The notes under the pieces are model-generated. The model was not told where the DNA came from and searched no databases. It saw nothing but the letters and a program-made list of their open reading frames with translations. A stretch of DNA of 64,000 bases from Stomoxys calcitrans. Taxonomy: Eukaryota > Arthropoda > Insecta > Diptera > Muscidae. The DNA is taken from the NCBI RefSeq assembly GCF_963082655.1, contig NC_081555.1, forward strand, positions 177,118,944 to 177,182,943, read 5' to 3'. The translations under genes and the position numbers were made by a program. Shown here in pieces: positions 32,055 to 44,886 of this stretch; within the stretch, counting starts at the first letter, position 1, and each line of letters begins with the position of its first letter.

Positions 32055-33539
32055 AACAAGTAAAAAGGCATTAAATTCGGTCGGGCTGAACTTTGGATAC
32101 CCACCACCTCGGGTATATATGTAAATCACATTTCGTCACAATCCGGTGAAAATTGGATAACTTTAGCACCAAAATTAGGCACGGACATTGAGTGGTCAAT
32201 TTCAATTCAATTTTATAGAAAAAAAAAATATTGGTTTCTTTGGCAGATATATCCAATTATAAACCGGTCTGAACCATATTCAGGTCGGATATCGTGAGGC
32301 TCAGAAAAACTAACTGTTCCAAATTTCAGCGAAATCTGGTAATAACTAAAGCTTTTATGGGCTTCAGTCCCCTTATCGGCAGATCGGTCTATATGGCAGC
32401 TATATCTAAATATAGTCCGATCTGAACCATATTTAGGTCGGATGTTGGAGGCCACCGTAGCCACCTGATCGCCTGGTTTCGAATCCTGGCGAGACCATCA
32501 GAAAAAATTTTCAGCGGTGGTTTTCCCCTCCTAACATTTGTAAGGTACTATGCCATGTAAAACTTCTCTCCAAAGAGGTGTCGCACTGCGCCACGCCGTT
32601 CGGACTCGGCTATAAACAGGAGGCCACTTATCATTGAGCTTAAACTTGAATCGGACTGCACTCATTGATATGTGAGAAGTTTGCCCCTGTTCCTTAGTGG
32701 AATGTTCATGGGCAAAATTTGCAATTTGCATTTTTGTTGGGAGGTCTTAACCTACTCACTGTTTAAAAATTTCAGGGAAATCGCTTAATAAATAAAGCTT
32801 TTATGGGATTCAGGCCTTTTATCGGCAGATCGGTCCATATGGCAGCTAAATGTAAATATTGTCCGATCTGTACCATATTTGGGTCGGATGTTGGGAGGCT
32901 TAAAACTGCACACTATTCCCAATTTCATCGAAATCGGATAAAAAATAAAGCTTTATAGCCTTCAGACCCTTCGGCCTTCGGTTTATATGGTAGCTTAATC
33001 AAAATATAGTCCGATCTAAACCATATTTAGGTCGGATGTCGGAAAATTTCAGCGAAATCGGGTAATAAATAAAGTTTTTATATGCTTTAGACCCTTTATC
33101 GACAGATCGGTATATATGGCAGCTATATACAAATACAGTCCGATATAGACCATATTTGGGTCAGATTTCGGGAGGCCTAAAACTAATCACTCTTTCAAAG
33201 TTCAGCGAAATCGGATGAAAATTAAGTTTTTATGGGCAATAGACCCTGGAAATCCGGAAAATCGGTCTAAATAGCAGCTCTATCCAAATATGGTCCGATT
33301 TGGCCCGTTCAAGAACCTAACTAGCGTGCATCAAAAAGACAAAGACGTATCTGTGCCAAATTTCAGCTCAATATCTCAATTTTTGAAGGCGCTTGAGTGA
33401 TTACAACAGACGGACGGACAGACACACGGACATCGTTAAATCGTCTTAGAATTTTACGACCATCCGAAGTATATATACCTTGTAGGGTCGGAAATTGATA
33501 TTTCGATGTCTTGATATTTCGATGTTGTAGGGCATAAAA
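32055..33539 (+). mobile_element. dispersed family A element, interrupted by a SINE
   Basis: It starts AACAAGTAAAA and 'ggatacccaccacctcgggt' and contains 'ggtcggatgttgg' monomers at roughly 150-bp spacing. It ends 'ggtcggaaattgatatttcg'. A SINE is inserted at 32449-32734. A short duplication of 'ttgatatttcgatgt' lies at the 3' end (about 33497-33524). Confidence 0.85.
32449..32734 (+). mobile_element. tRNA-derived SINE, copy 3, nested in family A
   Basis: The head is shortened (A box damaged) but 'ggtttcgaatcctggcgaga' (B box) and the full body are present. TGTTGG flanks both sides (32443-32448 and 32735-32740), a short target duplication within the family A monomer. Confidence 0.88.
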
Positions 33540-33829
33540 ATAGAGTGATTAAAGAAATTTTCAATCAAAAAAAATTACTGAACAATTTTCCAGTTCCAGT
33601 TCCAGAGTTCTTTGCTGTGCTATTCTTTGAATAGAAAGCATTAAACAAAATGGTCTATTCGGACAATATACTGCAATGGAATCTCAATAAGATTTTAAGC
33701 GCAAACAGACAAACCAAACGAAAGCCACGTTGCATGTGGTATAGGTATCACAGCCAGTGTTGCCACTAAAAAAAATTATTTCCTACCAAAATTTAAAAAA
33801 AATCCTACCAAACCCGATCGAAGGTTATT

Positions 33830-34025
33830 GTTTAATTCAAAAAGATAAAATTTTCAATCATTAATTTTCAATCTTAACTGAAAAAAATTAGGATTCAGTC
33901 AAAAAATGATTGATTCAATTAATTTGTTAATTGAAAACATTCTTATTTTCAACTAAATTTTTAATTGAAAACATTCTTATTTTCAACTTAATTTTTAATT
34001 GAAAATAATTTTCGTGATATTTTTT
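33830..34025. repeat. palindrome-rich AATTTTCAATTGAAAATT-type repeat
   Basis: Tandem words such as 'aatttttaattgaaaacatt' and 'cttattttcaacttaatttt' recur. The same style occurs at 51860-52660. It can form small hairpins. Origin unknown. Confidence 0.55.
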
Positions 34026-34061
34026 CTGTGTATGGTCGATAGAGGTGATTTTTCGCCTTTA

Positions 34062-35460
34062 TATACCCACCACCGACGGATGGGGGTATATTCATTTTGT
34101 CATTCCGTTTGCAACACATCGAAATATCCATTTCCGACCCTATAAAGTATATATATTCTTGATCAGCGTAAAAATCTAAGACGATCTAGACATGTCCGTC
34201 CGTCTGTCCGTCTGTCTGTTGAAATCACGCTACAGTCTTCAAAAATAGAGATATTGAGCTGAAACTTTGCACAGATTCTTTTTTTGTCCATAAGCAGGTT
34301 AAGTTCGAAGATGGACTATATCTTGATATAGCCCCCATATAGACCGATCCGCCGATTTAGGGTCTTAGGCCAATACAAGCCACATTTATTATCCGATTTT
34401 GCTGAAATTTGGGACAGTGAGTTGTCTTAGGCCCTCCGATATTCTCTGTCAATTTGGCTCAGATCGGTCCAGATTTGGATATAGCTGCCATATAGACCGA
34501 TCCTCCGATTTAGGGTCATAGGCTCATAAAAGCCACATTTATTATCCAATTTTGCTGAAATTTGGGACAGTGAGTTTTGTTAGGCCCTTCAATATCCTCC
34601 GTCAATTTGGCTCAGATCGGTCCAGATTTAGATATAGCTGCCCTTTAGACCGATCCACCGATTTAGGGTCTTAGGCCCATTAAAGCCCCATTTATTATCC
34701 AATTTTGCTGAAATTTGGGTCAGTGAGTTGTCTTAGTCCCTGCGACATCCTTCGCCAATATGGCTCAGATCGGTTCAGATTTGGATATAGCTGCCATATA
34801 GACCGATCCTCCGATTTATGGTCTTAGGCCCATAAAAGCCATATTTATTATCCAATTTTGCGGAAATTTGGGACAGTGAGTTTTGTTAGGCCCTTCAACA
34901 TCCTCCGTCAATTTGGCTCAGATCGGTCCAGATTTAGATATAGCTGCCCTATAGACCGATCTCTCGGTTTTAGGTTTTGGGGCCATAAAAAGCGCATTTG
35001 TTGTCCGATGATGCCGAAATTTAGGACAAAGAGCTAAGATAAGCCCCTCCACATATTTCTGCAATTTGGTCGAGATCGATCAAGGTTTTCATATAGCTGC
35101 CATATAGACCCATCTCTCGATTTGAAGTTTTGGCCCCATAAAAGGCCCTTTTTTAATCCGAATGCACTGAAATTTGACACATTGACTTATGTTAGGCTTT
35201 TCGACATCCGTGTCGTATATAGTTCAGATCGGTTTATTTTAAGATTTAGCTATTAAAAAGACCAATATTTTGTTATATACAATTGAACAATGACTATTAT
35301 TACTATTTGGTCCAAATCGGAACATATATTGATATAGCTACTATGGGGCATAAGGTATGAGATTTGCACCGGATTTGGAGGAAAGGTGGTTTACATATAT
35401 ATCCGAGGTGGTGGGTATCCAAAGTTCGGCCCGGCCGAACTTAACGCCTTTTTACTTGTT
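34062..35460 (-). mobile_element. dispersed family A element, inverted relative to the 32055 copy
   Basis: It runs from 'tatacccaccaccgacggat' to '...ttcggcccggccgaacttaa' and 'ctttttacttgtt'. Internal monomers ('gatttagggtcttaggccca', 'aatttgggacagtgagtt') recur near 34346, 34498, 34651, 34803 and 34957, a spacing of ~153 bp. Together with the 32055 copy it makes an inverted pair ~0.5 kb apart. Confidence 0.88.
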
Positions 35461-38400
35461 TATGTATAATTTTACTAGCAAACGAACAAGTAAATTTTTT
35501 TAAGGCCAAATAAAATAACGCATAGTTTCTGTTACCACAGCCTCACACAGTACCAGTTTTTAAATACAAGTATCTTCATTTACTGTCTTATAATCTGAAT
35601 CTTGTATTGACTATGACAGAACATTTGTTTCCCTAGCCAAACTCAGAATAGACTTCCAAGCGGCTAGATCTTCTACGCTCCTTCTTCAATTTCAGACACC
35701 TAGTTTCGAGATGTATTTCTTTACTTCATCTTTCCATTGGAGATTTGGTCTTTTGCGTGTTCCGTAATATGTACTTTCAAAATATTTCTTCGCTGAAGGT
35801 TCTTCATTCATTCATTCACACTATGCTATTGTGGCTACAAGTCGTCACACAGCTCGTTGTTATACGATGCCAATATTCTCTATTAATGAAGACTGGTCCT
35901 TAAATTTTATGAATAATCTTTTTTTAAACAATCCTAGAATTTGAATCTTGTATAAAATGTGGAGAAATACCTATATTCAATGTTCCCAATAACTACGGTA
36001 TGACTGGGTATCTATTTGCTCCCATAAATTTGCATGTGCCCATCTCTTTGTGGTGGAGCGGAGTCTATAAGAGCTAATTCATCCTTCGAAATGATAAGAA
36101 ATTCAACAATCATACAATTAGAATGTCAACAACGAATAGAATGTCACTCCCCCAACATAGTCAACAGAAAACTAAAGTCCCACAGGTTTAATCAAGATGT
36201 AGGGTTTCCGATTCTCTTCTATCCCTTCTGTCATATTTGCGAACCACTGCAGTTGGTCTCTCGGTGATTGCATAAAGCATCATGTCATATATCTTGCTAA
36301 TCCTACAAAGCGTAGGATTATGTAGAAACTACTGACAACGAGTATAAATTTTGGGCAGTTCTTAGCGGAGAAAGTTCTTGTGAGAAAGATTTTCCTCGAT
36401 TCATTTCCGAGTACAATTTCTGATTGAATTACAAGCTACGAGAATATCTGTAATTGGGTAAACAATTATCCAGAATTGGGTATGTCAGCGTAAACACTTC
36501 CATGTCATCGCCACGACGCTATGTACGAATAAAAATGTCTGACATAAAGTCGTCATTCACCAGCGTTCACATAATGCGTATGAGATGCAGTTATGTTTGG
36601 TGTCGGCTGATGAGATGACAAAAGTTATGATTTTTTTCTTCTTTGTCCGTCTTTATTTTATGTGATTTACGTCCCATTTGATTACATTGGATGGAGGAGC
36701 TGATTGCTACTTCTTATTCATTGTTCAAAAGTAAGCAGACAGATTCAATAGACGTACGAGCATGGCAGATCGACTTTATCCAACATTCTCCTACAATTGC
36801 CAGTCTGAAACTTAAATTGACAAAAAAAAAGACGAAAAGCATGTAATGCAAGAGCATTACAATAACAATACCCCCCACATGAAATTAAACATAATTCTGT
36901 GCCTCCTCGGCTATTCGATTAAGAAGTTTTCAACATCAAAACTTGCAACAAGGGCCTAACTCAATTTTTTAAATTGGGTTTCTGTTTATTCTGGAGGAAA
37001 AATGTCAGATGCACATTGCCTTCAAATTTCATATTTATAACGATTTCTAAAAAAATCCTATATAGTATTTTTATTCTCCTATGAAGTAACAAAAAATCGA
37101 GTTAGCTTTTTTCGTTTATTCTGGAAGACAAATGTCGGATACAACTTGCCTCAAAATTTCAGGTGGTTACAATTCAAATAAACGGCCTAATTCAAGTTCA
37201 TTCCTTCTCCTGCGAAATAAAACAAAATCGATTTAGTCCCTTTTTTTATTAAGCCATCGATGTGCTCTCTACCTTTGTCACACTGCAGAGAGAATTGCAT
37301 TGCGTTGGGAGATATATAGAGCATATCTGAAGTTGGCTTTGCTCAAATTGTCCCCACACTTATGCATACAAACTAACACAAACCCAACTCGTAATCGCTA
37401 TCCTCAAACAATTCGATTCAATAGCATTTTGTGTCAATTTAAAACACCCCATGCAAAAATAAAATCAACATACCCCCCCACTAAAATGAAGTACTCGTTT
37501 AGAAATAAGAGCACCTACAAATACAACAACAATGACGAATAACCTACAACGACGTTGAACCTCAACACTACAATGGCAACAAAGACGACTACAAAGACCA
37601 GACCAAAGAAAAGGGCAAGTGAAAATAACTCTCCACCACCACTAAAACTAAGAGAAGCAACCCCACTTCCATGAAAACAAGTGTGTTTGAATGTGCATGC
37701 GTTGTTTCATTGAAAGTGAGTACGTGCGTATAAGGCTGCTTTAAATGTACGACGTTGTTGTCGTGTGTGCATGATGATGGATTGTATCTTTCGTCGCCGA
37801 TCATCGTCTATTAACGAGGGCAGACTTAGTATGTGGGGGAAATTTTAAGAAAAAGAGACACTTAAAAGATGTGACAAAAACTGACACAGGGTATATGCTA
37901 TTGTATATCTTAAAAAAAACTTCGCTGAAATAAGAAAGAAAAAAAATCACCATCTGTGAACCCAAAAAGTGTATTCGGGAAATCAGTCTATACCGATCAT
38001 ATTTTCCACATGATTTTCCGTTATACAATCCAGCAACCATGCCTTATATTGTTCGAATGGTTGGGTCATTATTTAGCAGTTGTCAAAATCGTATTTTATT
38101 ACAAATTCTTAAAAGTTTGACAACCACTAAAAACTTAGCCAAAATGATTTCGACAGAACATAATAAATGAACGGATAAAAAATTGCGATCTGTACTTAGG
38201 AAAAAATTAACATAGACACACAGAAGGACATAGAAAGCGATTCTAAATCGAAAGCGATTCTAAATCGATTAGTATAACTCTCTTCCTTCTGTGCCACAGT
38301 AGTGAAGTAGGATGTTAAAACACTATCTAGAAATTACCCAATTTCCCAACCACCCTCACTTAACACTAGCTATAATAGCTTGAGATATTTATAAATACCC

Positions 38401-39290
38401 CCGATTCAAACATATGTTCGTATGCGAATGCATTTATAGTCGTTGTAATGGACAATATTTAAATCTTAATAACAAAAACAAGTTTCTGAAGTCTTTTTGC
38501 TACTCTGAACTCTCCCCAAACGACATTGGAACGAATAGCTAGTGATTGCTATTGTTCATGTCTCTACATGGGGCATTCATTTCGTTGAGTGGGGAGTTTC
38601 AGCACTCAACCACCGACACCACCACCACCGCCGGCAGCGGGTACCATGCATAACATAGCTTGAAGAACAATGTAAATGACAATAAACCAAAACAAAATGA
38701 AATAAACAAGATCAGCTGTAATAAAGGAAACGAAAGGAGAGAATAAATCTACCACCAATCACACCGATATTGTGGACATTGAATTCAACAAATGGCTAAA
38801 TGGTGGTTTCTTGGGTACAAAAAACTAAATTAACTGTGTTAATCTATGTGTTTGTATGGGAGTTTTTGGTGGGGATAGATGTTCTCTCTTTGTCTGTAAG
38901 AGCGGCAGCATGATATTCACCAAAGGGGGAGAAAACAAAGCCTTGTTGTGTGAAGTTTAGATACCATTAACACAATATTACACGAAGACACACTAACACT
39001 CCCGTACGCAAGAATCTACGCACTCACGCAAGCACGACTTTATTAATGCAGCAGCTCTAATCTAATGAGAAAATTACAAAAAAAAGCAACAAATATTCTT
39101 GGGTCCAGGCGGGCAACCCGTATAATCACATTAATAGAATGTCCCTCATTTATTCTAGGCATATATTGGGGGTGTCCGAAAACGAATTGCCAGGGAATGA
39201 GAAAGAGAAGGTCGAAAGCAGGCGCTTAACAATATTATCAACGCTATGTAAACCAAACTATAAATCCTAGATAAGAATATTTTCTAGGTA
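35461..39290. other. unique non-coding DNA
   Basis: No exon, RNA gene or clear repeat recognised in 3.8 kb. ORFs of 60-80 aa have no family resemblance. The A/C-rich stretch near 37360-37680 is low complexity. Confidence 0.35.
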
Positions 39291-39310
39291 TGATTTCAAC
39301 ACAAATTGTT

Positions 39311-39630
39311 GCAAATGCAAATTTTGCACATGAACATTCCACTAAGGAACAGGGGCAAACTTCTCACATATCAATGAGTGCGGTCCGATTCAAGTTTAAG
39401 CTCAATGACAAGGGGCCTCCCTTTTACAGCCGAGTTCGAACGTCGTGCCGCAGTGCGACACCTCTTTGGAGAGAGTTTTACATGGCATATTACCTCACAA
39501 ATGTTGCCAGCATTAGGAGGGGAAAACCACCACTGAACATTTTTTGTGTTGGTTTCGCCAGGATTCGAACCCAGGCTTTCAGCGTCATAGGCGGGCATGC
39601 TAACCTCTGCGCTACGGTGGCCTCCAACAA
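39311..39630 (-). mobile_element. tRNA-derived SINE, copy 4, with perfect 18-bp target duplication
   Basis: This is the most complete copy: tail 'gcaaatgcaaattttgc' on the left, B box 'ccaggattcgaaccc' and A-box head 'cctctgcgctacggtggcc' on the right. It is flanked by the identical 18-mer ATTTCAACACAAATTGTT at 39293-39310 and 39631-39648, the mark of LINE-mediated target-primed insertion. Confidence 0.93.
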
Positions 39631-39876
39631 ATTTCAACACAAATTGTTACGAAATTAAAATTGTCATGCATCCATCTTCATAAACTACAGAATATTTTCG
39701 ATAAGAAAATTAAGTAATTTAAAAAAAATCAATTTTGTTGCATTCCTTTTAAAAAATATACTTTCGTGTTCGATATGCAGCCTTGTTCCGGCTCGTTTTG
39801 CGTTTTCGAAAACCGGAACAGTCCAGATTATTATTTTTTATACCTTCTACCATAGGATGGGGGAAAATAATTTCGT

Positions 39877-40040
<164 letters not shown>

Positions 40041-40049
40041 TCGATTCGA

Positions 40050-40091
40050 TTCGGTTCGATACATATATATATATATATGTATCGAACCGAA
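40050..40091. repeat. perfect 42-bp palindrome
   Basis: 'ttcggttcgatac' (40050-40062) mirrors 'gtatcgaaccgaa' (40079-40091) around an alternating AT centre. It lies just after a short (ATTCG)n-like run and the (AT)n tract. Cruciform formation is possible. Confidence 0.9.
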
Positions 40092-40679
40092 CACTGATTT
40101 TGGTAATAAAATTCAATGATTTGCAAGCGTTGCTCGTTAGTAAGTCTATTCATGATGAAATGTCAAAGCATACTGAGCATCTTTCTCTTTGACACCATGT
40201 CTGAAATCCCACGTGATCTGTCAAATACTAATGCATGAAAATCCTAACCTCAAAAAAATCACCCTTTAGAAGGGCGGTTGGGATTGCAAAATTGGCCATA
40301 TCGGTCAGTTACCGTATAAACCGTTTTGTGTTGACTTCCAACAACTATGTCAAATATGGTCTTAATTGGTTCATAACCTGTTATAGCTCCCATATATACC
40401 GATCTCCGGATTATACTTCTTGAGCGTCTACAGGGCGCAGTTTTTAGCAGATTTGGCCAAAATTTTGCACAATGACCTCTGCTATGATCTCCCACATCCA
40501 TACCAAGTAGGATCCAAATTGGTGCATAACATTAAATTGCTCCAATTGCGTAGCAATTATTATCTATTATTCTTTGTTTGCCTATAAAGTGATACAGGGT
40601 AGAGAACTAGACAAAAGCGATCCTTGGTGGAAGGTACATGTTATTTGGACCGGCCGAACTAAAAGCTAAAGCGAAGCCA

Positions 40680-41885
40680 CCAAGTTTAACTTAAGCACGA
40701 TTTTTCAATAAAGCGTATTATAATATTGCGGTTTTGACTGCAACTGTAATCAATCGTTATATACTTGGAAGCAGAATACGAATCGGTTGTTTACATTTAG
40801 GACTAAGTGTCTGAGGGTCGCCCCCCAAGCAAACCACCAAAGGGATATATTGATCCACCGGGACAGTATTGGACTCAAACGAAAATCCATAAAAGAAGTG
40901 CGATTCTACATGCAAAAAAAGAATTCGATTTAAATAAAGGAAATTTACTATAAGTAAACTTTTTTTGTGAAAACGTTGAACTTTGTTTACGATGAAAGTA
41001 CATGTTTTTTGCGAAAACATGTACTTTCATGAAGCTTTTCTTACAATACCCGTCTTTCTCGGTATAAAAAACATGTTGTCTAGGGATTCAACAAGTTTTT
41101 CTGTACTTATAAATTAATTTAACGTCATGTTAGTTCAAACTGTTTCAGAGTTTATTTCGTTTTGATTATGATCTGTTATATTCGTTATGCTATAAATCAA
41201 ACAAAAAAGTATTTATTGGAGTTGTTGTTTTCGCACATTTAAATACCTTCTTTTGGACGAATATTTCTTTATCGGGTAAATATTACCAAGCAACGTGTGT
41301 AGTTCTCGTAATTGTCAGCCATTTGTCTGTTACCCTAATTATTTTTGTCATTGGACACACCAGCATTTTTATATTACAGGCGAAACTTTATAAATTTTAA
41401 CTTTTCAAGTTTACCATCCGCACTCGACCGAGCTGCTGACTGCTCTTTGATTAGTCAAAAAAGGAAGACATTTTATGTGTGAGAATGTGTCTATACCAGT
41501 AACGGGCACACAATTGCAATTATTTGCAGGCCCATGGGCTTGCTTTGAATTATTTTCTTGGGTTCGTACTCAGTAAGGTGATATAGTGTGATTGTTATTG
41601 CGCATCAAGGTCTATATGCTCAAATACTCAACCTTTCTCTCTAGAAAGAGAGACACAGGAGAATAATTGTTTGTCCGGTAAACGAATAATCGTTTGAGGC
41701 TATTGAAACACATTTACCAGTAAATAGTTTTTTGGTTTTACAAGAAAAGAAAGGTCCTTTTACCGTAGGTGAGACTACTGAAAAGTTTACAATGAACAAA
41801 TATTTATAATGCTACGTTTATACCAAACTTTTGAGTTGTTGAAGCGAAACATTACACATAAAAATGCCGCACACGTTTTATTTGT
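40680..41885. other. non-coding DNA, nothing recognised
   Basis: AT-rich with no exon or named repeat. A short inverted match ('aagtacatgtttt' / 'aaaacatgtacttt') lies near 40996-41030. Confidence 0.35.
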
Positions 41886-41889
41886 TTGC

Positions 41890-42262
41890 GTCTAATATGT
41901 ATATTTTGGGTAACGAATTAAGCCTGTATAGTCAAAGGGATAATTTGGTCGACCGGGAAAAATTATAGGCCATAGGGAGTCAAATACGAAGTTCATATGC
42001 AAATTTGGCGACATTCCAAAAAATTCTACCAAAAGGAAATGTGGGTCGATTGTGCAATATGGGATTTCAATAAAACGCCTTTGGGAGAAGAATACGAATT
42101 TGTTATCAATATTTTGGACGAAGAGCTTGTGGTAGAAAGGAGAAAATGTATTTGAAAGTAGATAACAAATACGGTGGATACGAGACAACCTGAAAATCTC
42201 GATGCAGCTTTCAAATAAAAAGACCATTGAGGGGTGGAGCGAAGCATGTCGGGCCAGCTAGT
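41890..42262 (+). mobile_element. 'family D' repeat end, Helitron-like 3' signature
   Basis: It ends 'gaggggtggagcgaagcatg', then 'tcgggccagCTAGT'. A CTAG before T, preceded by GC-rich partly self-complementary sequence, is the form of a Helitron 3' end. The region at 47200-48268 has a similar tail. No Rep/helicase coding is visible, so the assignment is weak. Confidence 0.35.
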
Positions 42263-42289
42263 ACTTGATATTCATATATAAAGAGCAGG

Positions 42290-43567
42290 GATTTGGAGCT
42301 AACCAAAACGGTGCCCAGAGTTAAAGAAGAGCAGCACAGTTTTTGGTGTAGTAGGAGCGGAAATTTTTCATTGCGAAGCGGAACGGTGTTAAGGCTAAAT
42401 CACACTTCGACCACTATGATCCCCTTCGAATCAATAAAGTTAAGTCATGTTTTGAGAAGCCAAAAAAATAATTTGTGGATGCCTGGGGAATCACTGAAAA
42501 TAAATAATTAAAGTGCAACAGTTACGAATGGTGGTGATTCAGTAATGGCTTGGGGTTGTATGTCAGCATAAGGAGTTGGAAGTATAATATTGGGTTGCCC
42601 AAAAATTAATTGCGGATTTTTCATATAGTCGGCGTTGACAAATTTTTTCACAGCTTGTGACTCTGTAATTGCATTCTTTCTTCTGTCAGTTATCAGCTGT
42701 TACTTTCAGCTTGCTTTAGAAAAAAAGTGTAAAAAAAAGGATATTTGATTAAATTTCATTCTAATTTTTATTAAAAATGCATTTACTTCCTTTTAAAAAA
42801 TCCGCAATTACTTTTTGGGCAACCCAATACTATATTTCCAATTTATAGAATAATGGACGCCATAAGGTATTTAAACATTTGAATGCTAAATCTTCTCTCG
42901 GGCCCTGGTAAAATGCGTTTCATAAGGAGTTGGAAATATAGTATTTATTTATAGAATAATGGACGCCATAATGTATTTAAACATTTTAATGCTAAATCTT
43001 CTCTGGGGACCTGTTAAAATGGGTTTCCAACATAAAAAATTTATGTTTCAGGTAGATCAGGTAGATAACGATCCCACCAACACAGAATCGGACGTCAAAA
43101 TTTGGCTAATTTGAGACAAAATTTACATCAAAACACTACTGCCAAGTCCAGACACCAACTTGATAGAAAATCCTTGGCACATTTGGAATCCCGGATTGGA
43201 CAACTCCAAATTTCATCTAGGTCAACCCTTAAACTAGTGCTGCAGGAATAATGGCGCAAAACCACTTCAAAAATAGTCGAAAATTGGATGAATCGATGCC
43301 AAGACTAATAGAGGTCATCTGTACCATTACCATTCAAATACTAAATATAATCAATATATAGTGCTTACTTTGTGATAAATTTACCGACGAATACTTTTGT
43401 GAGCAAGATTTTTTTAGTTTTTCTATAATGCTTAGAAATAATTTAATAAAGGCATAGTCCGTTCTTAGGCATCTCGATAAAAATATTTTTACAAAAATGT
43501 TCATAGATTTACAAAAATATATTATATTGGAATAAATCAGAAAACGAATACTTATGTGAGTCACTGC
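42290..43567 (+). pseudogene. decayed Tc1-like transposase with right terminal repeat
   Basis: Broken frames show NGGDSVMAWGCMSA (42527 on), DNDPTNTESDVKIWL (43063 on) and PSPDTNLIENPWHIW (43143 on). These match the Tc1 DD34E landmarks GGSVMVWGC, NDPKHTS and SPDLNPIENLW. Several stops are present. The copy is 5'-truncated, interrupted by a MITE at 42590, and a ~96-bp piece ('tagaataatggacgccataa') is duplicated. 'acgaatacttatgtgagtca' at 43546 is probably the right terminal inverted repeat. Confidence 0.85.
42590..42827. mobile_element. mariner-like MITE, copy 2, nested in the Tc1 pseudogene
   Basis: 238 bp with inverted ends 'ttgggttgcccaaaaattaa' and 'ttactttttgggcaacccaa', TA on both sides (42588-42589, 42828-42829). 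The interior matches the copy at 29846. It interrupts the Tc1-like frame just after GVGSI, so it inserted later. Confidence 0.93.
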
Positions 43568-43917
43568 ATTTCAACATACGCTATGCTATATTTTCGAAAA
43601 TAAAAACCTTCTCCTGTAAAGTTTTTATTTTGGAACTTCCAAAATCAGAACAGAAAAACCATTATTTTCCCAACAAAACCAGGCCACAACACATTGGTCT
43701 GCCTAAGACATATTTTTTTTTTTTTTTTTTTTTTTGATTCAGTTTATAAGCGTACATAGTGTAACATGTATTCATGGCATATTCCAACTGGCTACAAAAA
43801 CAAACAACAAGTTTTTTGTTTTCATTCTCGGAGTACACCAACAAACTGGCTAGATGGATACGGCGAGTGCATTGGTTTCTACTAACTCTGCTATAGCAAG
43901 AATAGGGTTACCAAACT
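43568..43917. other. spacer with a ~25-bp poly-T tract
   Basis: The T-run is at about 43711-43735. No gene seen. Confidence 0.4.
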
Positions 43918-44245
43918 ACAATGACGAGAGCGAGAATGGGAGAGAGCATCAAATCATTTAAAATATTCACCACAATCTGTTGCTGAAATAAAATTGGGTG
44001 TTGTTGGGTGTATGAATGAGCGAACCTTAAACAAAATAAAAACAAAACAACCTGTACAACTCCATAAAACCTCTGTATCTATCTGCCACTGCTCTCCCTC
44101 AATCGCACACACCACTATACTTACAAATGGGTGGTAATGTGAGAGAGCACACGAGTGCAAAGAGACAGTTTGAAGTGATTCTGTTGAGAGCAATCGTGTC
44201 TGACGGATGTATATCGTCAAAATACTCATTCATTCAGTCTTGTGT
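43918..44245 (+). promoter_or_regulatory. candidate promoter of the LRR-type gene
   Basis: GAGAG words cluster at about 43926-43946 and 44138-44165, resembling GAGA-factor sites. TCAGTC at 44234-44239 fits the Drosophila initiator, with +1 at A44236, about 650 bp before the ATG. I saw no clear TATA box and no good downstream element at +28. The call is based on position and motifs only. Confidence 0.35.
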
Positions 44246-44717
44246 TAAAGGCGAATGTGATCATGTCGATACGAAGATTTTGCTGCGCCTATAGAAAAAT
44301 GTTTAATCAATAAGAAGAAATATCGGTAGTGCGAGTTCAGTGCTTTTTGTTGCTTTCATCGAAATAGTAAAACAAATAAAAGAAAAACCAAATTCAAAGA
44401 TAAAACAAATTTGGGTATCTTACGAAAAATTACAAGCAACAAAATATGTCTAAATGTAGAAGAATTAAAAAAAGAGTGTTAATTAAAATAAATAATCGTT
44501 GTGAGTGATTTTCTTGACGCTGCTGTGGCAAGTGAAAGCTTTGAATTAATAAAGAAAAGAAGTTACGTTACGCTCAAGCGTTAATTGCTTTGTCCAAAGC
44601 AAAACCGAAAAAAAATAAATTGTTTAAAGCAATTAATGAAATAAAGAAAATACGGAAAGGTGAAAATAGCCAAAAGTCCACAACCAAAAGAAAAAAAAAA
44701 TGCTGCATTTAAAATAA

Positions 44718-44792
44718 ATGATCATAGAGCAAAGTGAAGTTTTGGTTCCCAAGTCGTGGCGCCTCTTCCAGCTGAAGCAAAGATATCGTTAA
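44718..44792 (+). other. upstream ORF (24 codons) in the presumed 5' leader
   Basis: It starts MIIEQSEVLVPKSW and ends QLKQRYR. Two other upstream ORFs start at 44299 (4 codons) and 44446 (20 codons, MSKCRRIKKRV...). If the leader begins near 44236, these would lower or regulate translation of the main ORF. Alternatively the region may be spliced or not transcribed. Confidence 0.3.
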
Positions 44793-44886
44793 ACAAAAAA
44801 CAAAGTCTCACAATTTCATAATATTTAAAATTAAACATCACACATACACACACACAAGCATATACTTACAAACACACTCATACAAA

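Noticed and set aside
44263..44268. Downstream promoter element at +28 to +33 from the TCAGTC initiator
   Set aside because: The bases there do not fit the RGWYV consensus.
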